Below, one piece after another: positions 39,202 to 47,299 of a stretch of 64,000 bases of DNA. The stretch covers positions 62,001-126,000 of the forward strand of contig NZ_FOLM01000004.1 in assembly GCF_900112355.1 (NCBI RefSeq), read 5' to 3'. This stretch comes from Streptomyces aidingensis. Its GTDB lineage: Bacteria; Actinomycetota; Actinomycetes; Streptomycetales; Streptomycetaceae. The first letter of the stretch is position 1. Each line of letters opens with the position of its first letter. Made by a program: the position numbers and the translations under genes. The notes below the pieces were generated by a model. It did no database searches. It saw only the letters and a program-made list of their open reading frames with translations, and was not told the origin of the DNA.

Positions 39202-39486
39202 TCACTTCAGCAGATCCGCGTACTCCGGATGCTTCTCGATCCAGCCGGCGTAGAACGCGCAGGCGGCAACCACCTTCAGCCCCTGCCCGCGCGCCTCGTC
39301 CAGCGAATGGCGCACCAGCGCCGAACCGATGCCCTTGCCTCCGTATGCCGCGCCGACCTCGGTGCGCACAAACGTGATCACTCCCGGAGCGCGCTCGTAC
39401 TCGGCGAAGCCGGCCACCTCCCCGGCGCCGTCCAGCCGTGCCTCATAACGGCTCCCCTCGGGAGCGTCCGTCACCTCTATGGCCAC
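39202..39486 (-). CDS. Short GNAT-type N-acetyltransferase (YjdJ/NATD1-like)
   Basis: A 94-residue protein starting at GTG 39486 behind GGAGGTGAGG. 'ITFVRTEVGAAYGGKGIGSALVRHSLDEAR' carries the acetyl-CoA-binding GxGxG/A region; 'VVAACAFYAGWIEKHPEYADLL' is the typical end with a conserved Cys. These single-domain GNATs acetylate unknown substrates. Likely monocistronic, with a strong terminator two bases after the stop. Confidence 0.88.
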   Translation of the reverse strand: MAIEVTDAPEGSRYEARLDGAGEVAGFAEYERAPGVITFVRTEVGAAYGGKGIGSALVRHSLDEARGQGLKVVAACAFYAGWIEKHPEYADLLK

Positions 39487-39549
39487 GGGACCTCACCTCC
39501 GGGACCATCATGGGGGCGCGGGCGGCGGGTTGGCGGCCGAACGGCCAAC

Positions 39550-41142
39550 TCAGCCACCGGAGACGCCCCCGAGATCACCGCCCCCGCCGCTGGTGCCACC
39601 GCCGGCCGAGACGCTGCCGCTCCCTCCGGTGGCGGTGCTCGCCGTATGGCTTCCCTCCGAGGTGGTGGTCACCGACCAACTGCCCTCGGAGGTCGTGCTG
39701 ACGGAGTAGCCGCCCTCCGACGTGCTGCTGCCTTCGGTGCTGGTGCTGGTGCTCACCGAGTAGCCGCCCTCGATCGTGGTGCTGACCGAGTCGGTGCCCT
39801 CGGAGGTGGTCCCCTCGGAGGTGGTGCTGGTGCTGACCGAGTAACTGCCTTCCGAGGTGGAGCCTTCCGAGGTGGTGCTGACGGAGTAGCTGCCCTCGGA
39901 GGTGGTCCCCTCCGAGGTGGTGCTGGTGCTCACCGAGTAGCTGCCCTCGGAACTGACGGCGGAGCCGCTGCTGCCCGAGCTGCCGCCGTCGATGCCCCCG
40001 CCGTCGATGCCGCCGTCCCCGCCGACGCTCGGTGTGCCGGTGGTCGCCCAGTCGCTGTAGCAGTAGATCTCATGCGGCTCCGGCGCCGCGGCGGTGCCGT
40101 CGATCTCGAACAGCCAGGTGCCCGCCAGGGCCGGCATGGCCAGGGCGGTGGCGGACAGCGAGGGCTCGGCCGGATAGCTGCTCCGGTCGAAGGGCACCGC
40201 TCCGCGCAGCGACTTGTCCGGGGCGTCGCAGCGGTGCTGGAAGAGTTCGGTGCCCATTCTGGGCTCGTACTGTTCCTGGAAGGAGCGGTCCGCCGCGACC
40301 ATCGCCTGGGCGGCCCGCGCCGTGGACACCGCGTTGACCGGGGAGTTCGCGGTCCGCCCGTACTGCGTGGCCGGCCCGTAGTCCCCGAACCGGTCCTGGC
40401 CCTGGCCGAGCAGCCACTCGACGGCCGGTTCGGCCTCCGCCGTCCGCCCGGCGGCGATCAGCGCCTGGACGGTGAGCGCGGTGGCGTCCGTCTCCGGCAG
40501 GCAGCCGGCGCCCGGCCACCGGGAGAGCGCGAGCGGATAGCCGCCGTCCGGGCAGGCCCCCGCGGCGAGGCGGTCCACGGCGTGCTCCGGTACGTCGCCG
40601 GTGCGCGCCAGCGCCAGCACGGCCAGCGACTGCGAGATCCGGTCGGAGGTGTCGAACCGGCTGTGGCGGACGGACCGCCCGGCGCCGTCCCGGAACCGCC
40701 CGTCCGGACCCAGCCGGCTGTGCAGCATCGTGATCAGGTCGTGGCCGCCGAAGTCCGCCGGATCGCGGCCCTGGACGGAGGCGACCAGGGCCAGCTTGGC
40801 GGCGGCCGTCACCCGCACCTTGCCGGGCCGGAAGGGGTGGAGATAGTCGTCGGCGTTCTCCGCCAGCCAGTCGGTGGCCCGCTCGGCGGCCTCGCCGCCG
40901 GTACCGGTGGCGGCCAGGCCGAGCACGACATCGGCGGTCAGGCCGGGGTCCGCGTCGGCGTGTGTGCCGTCCGTCAGTTGGCCGATGGTCCAGGTGGCCG
41001 CGGCGCCCGCGGGCGACCGGAGCCAGTAGTAGGTCCCGTCCTGGGCCTGCGCGCTGCCGGTCGGCAGCGCGGTGACGGCGGCGGCGAGCAGCGCGCCGGG
41101 CAGTAACAGCGTGGCGGCGCGCCGGATGGTGGCAACTCTCAT
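39550..41142 (-). CDS. Secreted alpha-toroid protein with Ser/Thr repeat tail
   Basis: A 530-residue protein. The signal peptide (MRVATIRRAATLLLPGALLA, cleavage after AQA) leads to a domain with prenyltransferase/squalene-oxidase-type repeats: 'DPGLTADVVLGLAATG', 'KLALVASVQGRDPADFGG', 'DRISQSLAVLALARTG', 'DATALTVQALIAAG', 'NAVSTARAAQAMVAA'. No catalytic Asp motif of a cyclase is evident. From about residue 375 the tail is repetitive: units of 'TSEGSYSVSTSTTSEG' type, then Gly-rich. No LPXTG or membrane anchor follows. The toroid resembles secreted cobalamin-binding or cell-surface proteins. The repeats could be a wall-spanning stalk, glycosylated on Ser/Thr. Confidence 0.78.
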   Translation of the reverse strand: MRVATIRRAATLLLPGALLAAAVTALPTGSAQAQDGTYYWLRSPAGAAATWTIGQLTDGTHADADPGLTADVVLGLAATGTGGEAAERATDWLAENADDYLHPFRPGKVRVTAAAKLALVASVQGRDPADFGGHDLITMLHSRLGPDGRFRDGAGRSVRHSRFDTSDRISQSLAVLALARTGDVPEHAVDRLAAGACPDGGYPLALSRWPGAGCLPETDATALTVQALIAAGRTAEAEPAVEWLLGQGQDRFGDYGPATQYGRTANSPVNAVSTARAAQAMVAADRSFQEQYEPRMGTELFQHRCDAPDKSLRGAVPFDRSSYPAEPSLSATALAMPALAGTWLFEIDGTAAAPEPHEIYCYSDWATTGTPSVGGDGGIDGGGIDGGSSGSSGSAVSSEGSYSVSTSTTSEGTTSEGSYSVSTTSEGSTSEGSYSVSTSTTSEGTTSEGTDSVSTTIEGGYSVSTSTSTEGSSTSEGGYSVSTTSEGSWSVTTTSEGSHTASTATGGSGSVSAGGGTSGGGGDLGGVSGG

Positions 41143-41423
41143 GCGTGCGGGTTCCGTTCCTCGTGTCCGGATCGGTCAGTGCAGAGCGGAGCGGTCGGCC
41201 GGCACGCGCAGGCGGGACATCCGCCGCTCACCGCGGGCGTGGCAGGGGACGGAAGAAAACGGCAACGGCGGCTGCACAGCGGCTCCCGGGCAGTATCGGC
41301 GCATCCCTGCCTGCCGTCTACACCCAGGACAGCCGCCCCGCACCACCCCCCGGAGTCACCGGTCCGCCGCGGCGCCCCCCGGGAAGCGACGCCGCGGACC
41401 GGCCCTGCGGCTCGGGACGGCCG

Positions 41424-42029
41424 TCAGCCGCGGGCCCGCCGGCCGCCGGCGGCTTCGGTGACGACCCGGGCGATCCGGCCCGACCGTGTGGTGTCCCGGG
41501 CGGCGCTGATGATCCACCACAGCATCTGTTTGCGGGCGCTGGGCGGGAACCCGTCCCAGTGGGTCCTGGCCTGGGGGTCGCGGTCGAGCGCCGCTTGCAG
41601 CTCGGGGGGTTCTTCGAGGTCTTCGACCTGGTCGTAGATCGTCCACCAGCCGTTGGCCTGTGCGACGGCGATGGTGTGGCGGCCGAGGTCGGTCATGAGG
41701 CCACGCTGCTCCATGTCGGCGGCGCGCCGGCGGTTGAGCCGGGTCCAGGTACTTCTGGGCTTACGCGGTGTGATCAGCTGCAAGGCGCGCTCGTCGTCGA
41801 GGATGGTGACGGTGGAGTCGATCCAGCCGAAGCAGATGGCTTCCTCCACGACCTCGGGGTACGGGCAGCGTGGCCGGCCGGTGCCGGTGCGCCAGGAGCA
41901 CAGCCACACGCCGCGGGCCGAGGTGTGGTGGTGCTCCAGCCAGGTCCGCCACTGTGTCCGGGTCTCGGCGTGGAAGATCGGGTAGCCGAACTTCCACGCC
42001 GGGGGGTGTGCGGAAACCGAATTGGTCAT
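41424..42029 (-). CDS. YdeI/OmpD-associated family protein
   Basis: A 201-residue protein. 'YPEVVEEAICFGWIDSTV', 'LQLITPRKPRSTWTRLNRRR', 'GLMTDLGRHTIAVAQANGWW' and 'PPSARKQMLWWIISAARDTTR' are conserved blocks of the YdeI family. Function is poorly known; E. coli YdeI-type proteins have been linked to peptide or antimicrobial resistance. The 280 bases before it, up to the toroid gene, hold no gene. It is divergent from the epoxide hydrolase gene. Confidence 0.85.
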   Translation of the reverse strand: MTNSVSAHPPAWKFGYPIFHAETRTQWRTWLEHHHTSARGVWLCSWRTGTGRPRCPYPEVVEEAICFGWIDSTVTILDDERALQLITPRKPRSTWTRLNRRRAADMEQRGLMTDLGRHTIAVAQANGWWTIYDQVEDLEEPPELQAALDRDPQARTHWDGFPPSARKQMLWWIISAARDTTRSGRIARVVTEAAGGRRARG

Positions 42030-42281
42030 TCTTCCTCCCGGATCGGGGTGTAACGGATGCCTGTCCCGGTTCTGTCCGGCGCCTCGCGGTCCTGATCGGC
42101 GCGAGGATGAGGCCGCCGAGCGGGCGAGAGCAGATGCGGCGCCCGACCGGTGGGATCTTTCGGCACGTTCTCAGTCTGCCCCCTATTGAGGACTGAATAT
42201 GACCGCAATGCGCCCTACGGTGGTGGCAACCGATCGGGCGGTGACCGCCTGATCACCCTGAAAAGCAGAGAAGGAAATGCA

Positions 42282-43235
42282 ATGTTCAACCCGGTCGATT
42301 TTCCCGAGCCCACCCTTGTTTCGGTCAACGGTGTGGAACTCGAAGTCTTCGAAGCGGGGCGGCGGAATTCCGGAGAACCCATTGTGCTCTGTCACGGCTG
42401 GCCGGAGCATGCCTTTTCCTGGCGTCATCAGATGCGCGCCCTTGCCGCTGCGGGCCACCATGTCATCGTTCCGAATCAGCGGGGTTACGGCAACTCGTCC
42501 CGTCCGGCCGAGGTGACGGACTACGACATTGAACACCTGTCGGGTGATCTCATCGCGCTTCTTGATCACTACGGATACCAGGATGCCACCTTTGTCGGTC
42601 ATGACTGGGGCGCGTTTGTCGTCTGGGGACTGACCTTGCTGCATCCCAGCCGTGTGAACAAGGTGATCAACCTGAGCGTGCCCTACTTCGAGCGGGGCGA
42701 GAAGCCCTGGACCGAGGTCATGGAGGCTACGCTCGGCGGCGACTTCTACTTCGTCCACTTCAATCGGCAGCCGGGCGTCGCCGACGCCGTATTCGAAGAC
42801 AACACCTTCCGGTTCCTCCGCAACATGTACCGGAAGAACGTGCCCTTCGCGGAGCCTCAGCCGGGTATGGCGTTGATCAATCTTGCCAGGGCGGAAACAC
42901 CGCTCGGTGAGCCCCTGATGAGCGACAGCGAACTGGCTGTTTTTGTCTCCGCTTTCGAGTCATCGGGGTTCACGGCCAGCATAAACTGGTACCGGAACCT
43001 GGACCGCAACTGGCGCCTGCTGGCGGATGTGGACCCGATCATCCGCCAGCCCGCCCTCATGATCTACGGCGACCGGGATGTGGTCCAGAGGTCGGAAAAC
43101 CTGGCCGACTTCGTGCCCCTTGTGGAAGTGGTCAGTCTGGATTGCGGTCACTGGATCCAGCAGGAAAAGCCGGAAGAGACGAACCAGCTGATTCTGACAT
43201 GGCTGGAACGGCAGGGTGCCGCCCACGGACACTGA
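42282..43235 (+). CDS. Alpha/beta hydrolase, epoxide hydrolase type
   Basis: A 317-residue enzyme. AAGGAA precedes ATG 42282. The oxyanion motif is 'HGWPEHAFSW'; the nucleophile elbow is 'GHDWGAF' with Asp108 rather than Ser, the hallmark of epoxide hydrolases and haloalkane dehalogenases. 'NQRGYGNSSRP' is also typical. The catalytic acid is in 'MIYGDRDVV' and the histidine in 'DCGHWIQQEKPEE'. Cap tyrosines ('NWYRNLDRNW') fit ring-opening activity. Codon use is less GC-rich than in its neighbours, so it may have been acquired. The natural substrate is unknown. Confidence 0.87.
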   Translation: MFNPVDFPEPTLVSVNGVELEVFEAGRRNSGEPIVLCHGWPEHAFSWRHQMRALAAAGHHVIVPNQRGYGNSSRPAEVTDYDIEHLSGDLIALLDHYGYQDATFVGHDWGAFVVWGLTLLHPSRVNKVINLSVPYFERGEKPWTEVMEATLGGDFYFVHFNRQPGVADAVFEDNTFRFLRNMYRKNVPFAEPQPGMALINLARAETPLGEPLMSDSELAVFVSAFESSGFTASINWYRNLDRNWRLLADVDPIIRQPALMIYGDRDVVQRSENLADFVPLVEVVSLDCGHWIQQEKPEETNQLILTWLERQGAAHGH

Positions 43236-43313
43236 ACTCGCGGTGCCGTGCGGGGTGATGTTCCGGGACCGCAGGCGTCCGGACGGGCCCGGCGGGGCCG
43301 CGGCCTTCTCCGC

Positions 43314-44288
43314 TCAGCGGAAGGTGCGGCATTCGGCGAGCCAGGTGGCGAGGTAGGAGTCGGTGAACTCCTTGTGCTCGCCCTGGTAGCCGCGGGGGCC
43401 GCATTCGATGACCAGGATCAGGGCCAGATAGAGGTGGTAGAGGGCCAGGCGGTGGTGGAAGGAACGGTCGAAGTCCAGCCGGCCGCCGGCCTGGCGGTAG
43501 CCGGCCACCACGTCGCTGTCCTCGCCGATGTCGCCGCCGAAGGCGAAGGAGACCAGTTCGGCGACCGGATCGCCCCAGAACGCCCGTTCGTGGTCGATGA
43601 GCCCGGTGATCCGGGGCTGCTCCGGGTCGACGAATATGTTGCCCGGCCACAGGTCGAAGTGGATCAGCCGGGGCTCGGTGACCTCCTTCAGCACGTCCGA
43701 ACCCGCGTCCACCAGCCCGCGGATCTCGTCGGGGGAGGTGCCGAGGTCCGATTTCCAGTGGGCGGCCTCGTCCAGCAGCGCCTCCACCATGGCGGAGAAG
43801 GCGGTGCGCCAGTCGGGTGCGGAGAGCCCGGATTCCGGGGCCGGGTAGCCGAACCGGCCGTCGGGCGAGTCGATGGTGTGCAGCCGGGCCGTCACCCGGC
43901 CCAGCTCCCGGCGCAGCGCCGACTCGGTCTCCGGCGCCAGTTCCCCGGCGGCCTTGTCCCAGGGCACGCCCGGCAGCAGCGAGGTGACCAGGAAGTCCGG
44001 ACCTTCCAGCAGCACCTCGGGGCCGGGGATACCGCCATACGCGCCCGCCAGCCGGTAGATCGCGGCCTCGGTGGCCATGATCCCCCGCTCGTACCGCAGC
44101 ACCGGCACATCGGCCGGCGGGGCGACCTTCACCACGGCGGCGCGCCCGTCGTCCAGCACCACCCGGTAGGCGGCGTTGTACCAGCCGTCGGTCAGCTCGG
44201 TCTCCACCTGGCATCCGATCCCGGTGGCGTCCCGCAGCATCGCGTCCAACTGGTCGGTGGTGAGGTGGCGTTTGGTCCTGCTCTCCAT
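43314..44288 (-). CDS. Aminoglycoside/fructosamine-kinase-like phosphotransferase
   Basis: A 324-residue APH-fold kinase. ATG 44288 begins 'MESRTKRHLTTDQLDAML'; an ATG three codons earlier is possible, and neither has a strong ribosome site. ATP-binding Lys is in 'AAVVKVAP', the Brenner motif is 'LIHFDLWPGNIF' (catalytic Asp), and the Mg site is 'LIDHERAFWGDP'. The long helical C-lobe ends 'YLATWLAECRTFR'. Members phosphorylate aminoglycosides, sugars or small metabolites. Nothing nearby identifies the substrate, and resistance should not be assumed. Confidence 0.83.
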   Translation of the reverse strand: MESRTKRHLTTDQLDAMLRDATGIGCQVETELTDGWYNAAYRVVLDDGRAAVVKVAPPADVPVLRYERGIMATEAAIYRLAGAYGGIPGPEVLLEGPDFLVTSLLPGVPWDKAAGELAPETESALRRELGRVTARLHTIDSPDGRFGYPAPESGLSAPDWRTAFSAMVEALLDEAAHWKSDLGTSPDEIRGLVDAGSDVLKEVTEPRLIHFDLWPGNIFVDPEQPRITGLIDHERAFWGDPVAELVSFAFGGDIGEDSDVVAGYRQAGGRLDFDRSFHHRLALYHLYLALILVIECGPRGYQGEHKEFTDSYLATWLAECRTFR

Positions 44289-44530
44289 GATCCGCATCTT
44301 AAGGACGGCCTGACCTGCTGTTCCGGTCCATTCCTTCCGGAAATTTTCCCAACCTGACGGCCACCGGCCGGCCGGGGCGGAGCACGTGGACGCGGATCTG
44401 CGTGCCGTTGGTCCTGCACCGCAGGGTGGTGGCGGGCCGCCGCCCGGCCCGCAGCGGCCGGCGGGATGCCGGTGACGAACCGTCATGGCGAATTGCCCCG
44501 GTGTTCATGCTTCCGTTCTAGAGTGGGGGA

Positions 44531-45574
44531 ATGGCCGCGCCCCTGTCGCACCGCGCCGGGCCGGCACCCGGCAAGACGGCGCTGATCTCCTATGTGCTGC
44601 CCGTGTACAACGAGCAGGACTCCATCCGCCGGTTCCACCAGGAGCTGACCGCGGTGCTCGACCGGCGCCCGGAATACTCCTACGAGCTGATCTACGTCAA
44701 CGATGGCTCCCGGGACGCCAGTCTGGAGCTGCTCAGCGACCTGGCCAAGAACGACCCCCGGGTCCGGGTGGTCGACTTCGCCCGCAACTTCGGCCACCAG
44801 ATCGCCATCACCGCCGGTCTGGACGAGGCGGGCGGTGACGCCGTGATCATCATGGACACCGATCTCCAGGACCCGCCCGCGGTCAGCCTGGAGCTGATCG
44901 ACGCCTGGCGGGACGGCGCCGAGATCGTGCACGCCCGCCGCCGCACCCGCCGCGACACCCTCTTCAAGCGGGCCACCGCGCACCTCTTCTACCGGCTGCT
45001 GCGCTCCTCCACCGAGGTGGAGATCCCGCTGGACACCGGCGACTTCCGGCTGCTGGACCGGCGCGCCGCCGACGAACTGCGCCGGTTCCGGGAGCGCAGC
45101 CGCTTTGTGCGCGGCATGGTCGCCGCCATGGGCTTCCGCCAGTCCGAGGTGCTTTTCGACCGCGACCAGCGGGTCGCCGGCGAGACCAAGTATCCGCTGC
45201 GCAAGATGGCGGGGCTGGCGATCGACGGGGTGACCGGCTTCTCCACCGCGCCGCTGCGGCTGATCACCCGGCTGGGCTTCGTGGTGCTGGCGCTGTCGCT
45301 GGCCGGCATCGGCTACGCGGTGGCCATGAAGTTCTTCCGTCCCGACATCACGGTCTCCGGCTGGACCATGATGATGGTCGTGGTGCTGTTCCTGGGCGGA
45401 ACCCAGATGCTGTCCCTGGGGGTGCTGGGCAGCTATATCGGCCGGATCTATGCCGAGGTGCAGGGCAGGCCGCTGTATATCGTGCGGCAGGTGGTGAGCG
45501 GGGGAGACGACGGTGAACGAGCGGGCGGACGTGGCAGCGGCACCGGCGGCCCGGGCGGCGCAGGCGGCGGCTGA
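44531..45574 (+). CDS. GT2 glycosyltransferase (polyprenyl-phosphate sugar synthase type)
   Basis: A 347-residue protein. GGGGGA precedes ATG 44531. The catalytic domain includes 'SYVLPVYNEQDSIRRF', 'YELIYVNDGSRD', the DxD-type 'MDTDLQDPP' and 'ETKYPLRKM'. Two C-terminal membrane helices follow (about 250-275 and 285-310) with 'GVLGSYIGRIYAEVQGRPLYI', as in GtrB/DPM-like enzymes that load a sugar onto undecaprenyl phosphate. The last 25 residues are Gly-rich and overlap the GtrA gene by 62 bases. It works with the next two genes in surface-glycan assembly. Confidence 0.9.
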   Translation: MAAPLSHRAGPAPGKTALISYVLPVYNEQDSIRRFHQELTAVLDRRPEYSYELIYVNDGSRDASLELLSDLAKNDPRVRVVDFARNFGHQIAITAGLDEAGGDAVIIMDTDLQDPPAVSLELIDAWRDGAEIVHARRRTRRDTLFKRATAHLFYRLLRSSTEVEIPLDTGDFRLLDRRAADELRRFRERSRFVRGMVAAMGFRQSEVLFDRDQRVAGETKYPLRKMAGLAIDGVTGFSTAPLRLITRLGFVVLALSLAGIGYAVAMKFFRPDITVSGWTMMMVVVLFLGGTQMLSLGVLGSYIGRIYAEVQGRPLYIVRQVVSGGDDGERAGGRGSGTGGPGGAGGG

Positions 45575-45989
45575 CACCGCGGCCGGGACGGCCGCGGCGC
45601 GGGCCGCCGCCCGGCGGCAGGGGCTGCGGCAGCTCATCCGGTACACCCTGGTCGGCGGCACCGGGGTGACCCTGGACCTGGCCGTCTTCCTGCTGCTCTA
45701 CAACATGGCCGGCCTGCACGAGCAGGCGGCCAACGCGATCAGCACCACCGCCGGCATCACCAACAACTTCATCCTCAACGCGGTCTTCACCTTCGACCGC
45801 CGGGACCGGCTGCTCGTCCGCTTTCTGCGCTTCTACGCGGTCGGCCTGTCCGGCATCGTGCTGACGCATCTGCTGCTGGTGGTCTGCTCCGGCCGGCTCG
45901 GCGTCGACCCCAATCTCGTCAAGGCCGCCTCCCTCCCCCTGGTGCTGGCCGTCCAGTTCGTGCTCAACCGGAAATGGAGCTTCGGGTGA
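45513..45989 (+). CDS. GtrA-family membrane protein
   Basis: A 158-residue protein starting at GTG 45513 behind GGGGGAG. An Ala/Arg-rich N-terminal 40 residues is followed by four membrane helices: 'RYTLVGGTGVTLDLAVFLLLY', then 'ISTTAGITNNFILNAVFTF' and 'SLPLVLAVQFVLNRKWSF'. GtrA-type proteins are thought to flip polyprenyl-phosphate-linked sugars. It overlaps both neighbours, showing a tightly coupled three-gene operon. Confidence 0.88.
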   Translation: MNERADVAAAPAARAAQAAADTAAGTAAARAAARRQGLRQLIRYTLVGGTGVTLDLAVFLLLYNMAGLHEQAANAISTTAGITNNFILNAVFTFDRRDRLLVRFLRFYAVGLSGIVLTHLLLVVCSGRLGVDPNLVKAASLPLVLAVQFVLNRKWSFG

Positions 45990-47266
45990 ACAGCCATCAG
46001 AACGTCGGCATCATCGGCGCCGGTGCCACCGGACTGACCGCCGCGTACGACGCGGTGCGGGCCGGGCACCGGGTGACGGTGCTGGAGGCCGCGGACGAGC
46101 TGGGCGGGCTGGCGGCCTCCCTGGAGATCGGCGGGGTGCCCCTGGAGCGCTACTACCATCACATCTTCCGCTCCGACCGGGACATCATCGAGCTGATCGG
46201 CGAGCTCGGCCTGGCCGGCGATCTGCACTTCCACAAACCCACCACCGGCGTCTTCCTGGACGGGAAGCTGCACCCCTTCTCCACCCCCGCGCAGATGCTG
46301 CGCTTCCCCGCCTTCTCCCCCCTGGACAGCGTCCGCTTCGCGCTGTCCTCCGCCCTGCTCAAGGCGGTGCGCGACGGCGAGCGCTACAACGACCGCACCG
46401 CCCTGTCCTGGCTGCGCCGCCGGGCCGGACGCCGGGTCACCGAGACCATCTGGGAACCGCTGCTGCGCGGCAAGTTCGGCGACCGCGCCGAGCAGGTCTC
46501 CATGGCCTGGCTGTGGGCCCGGGTGCACTGCCGCACCTTTGAGCTCGGCTATCTGGACGGCGGCTTCGCACGCGTCTACGCGGCGCTGCGGGACGCGGTC
46601 GCGGCCCGCGGCGGCAAGGTGGAGTTCGGCAAGCGGGTGGAGACCATCCGCCAGGCGGACGACGACTCCCCGGTGACGGTGCGCACCGCCGACGGCGCCG
46701 AGTACGGCTTCGACCGGCTGATCGTCACCGTGCCGCAGCCGGTGTTCGCCAGGGCCGCGGACCTCCCGGCCGACGACACCGTCTGGCGCAACCAGTATCT
46801 GGGCGCCACCTGCTTCGTCCTGGAACTGGACCGCAGCCTGATCCCGTACTACTGGCTCAACATCAACGATGCCGACTTCCCGTTCCTGGCGGTGGTGGAG
46901 CACACCCGGATGACCGGGACAGAGCCCTACGGCGGCCGTCATCTGGTCTATGTGGGCAACTATGTGGAGCGCGACGACTGGCGGTTCACCACCGGACCGG
47001 CCGAACTGCTGGACCGCTATCTGCCCTGGCTGCGGCGGCTCAACCCGGACTTCGACCGGGGCTGGATCAGCGACTGGCACTTCTCCCGCGCGCCGTTCGC
47101 CCAGCCCGTGGTCACCCCCGAGTACCGCTCGCTGATCCCGGACCACCGCACCCCGCTGAGCCGGGTCACCCTGGCCACCATGGCGCAGATCTATCCCCAG
47201 GACCGCGGCCAGAACTATTCCGTCGCCCTCGCCCGCCGCATCGTGCGGGACCTCGGCCTCGCCTGA
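45986..47266 (+). CDS. FAD-dependent oxidoreductase (protoporphyrinogen-oxidase/UGM-like)
   Basis: A 426-residue protein. GTG 45986 overlaps the GtrA stop (GTGA) with GGAG six bases upstream; ATG 45974 is an alternative. The FAD-binding motif is 'VGIIGAGATGLTAAYDAVRAG' in two parts ending 'VLEAADELGGLA'. 'PLERYYHHIFRSD' and 'IWEPLLRGKFGDRAEQVSM' are typical of NAD(P)/FAD amine-oxidase-like proteins encoded with polysaccharide genes. It probably oxidises or isomerises a sugar or lipid-linked sugar in the same pathway as the GT2 and GtrA proteins. It converges on the GT39-like gene. Confidence 0.85.
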   Translation: MNSHQNVGIIGAGATGLTAAYDAVRAGHRVTVLEAADELGGLAASLEIGGVPLERYYHHIFRSDRDIIELIGELGLAGDLHFHKPTTGVFLDGKLHPFSTPAQMLRFPAFSPLDSVRFALSSALLKAVRDGERYNDRTALSWLRRRAGRRVTETIWEPLLRGKFGDRAEQVSMAWLWARVHCRTFELGYLDGGFARVYAALRDAVAARGGKVEFGKRVETIRQADDDSPVTVRTADGAEYGFDRLIVTVPQPVFARAADLPADDTVWRNQYLGATCFVLELDRSLIPYYWLNINDADFPFLAVVEHTRMTGTEPYGGRHLVYVGNYVERDDWRFTTGPAELLDRYLPWLRRLNPDFDRGWISDWHFSRAPFAQPVVTPEYRSLIPDHRTPLSRVTLATMAQIYPQDRGQNYSVALARRIVRDLGLA

Positions 47267-47299
47267 GGCGGCGGTCCGGCGCCGCAGCGCCGCAGCGGT

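Noticed and set aside
39178..41106. 642-codon plus-strand frame opposite the toroid protein
   Set aside because: Shadow frame with Gly/Arg/Ala repeats produced by the antisense of the Ser/Thr repeats.
43314..44288. Phosphotransferase as an aminoglycoside-resistance gene
   Set aside because: Only generic APH-fold motifs are present; context gives no antibiotic link and many such kinases act on other metabolites.
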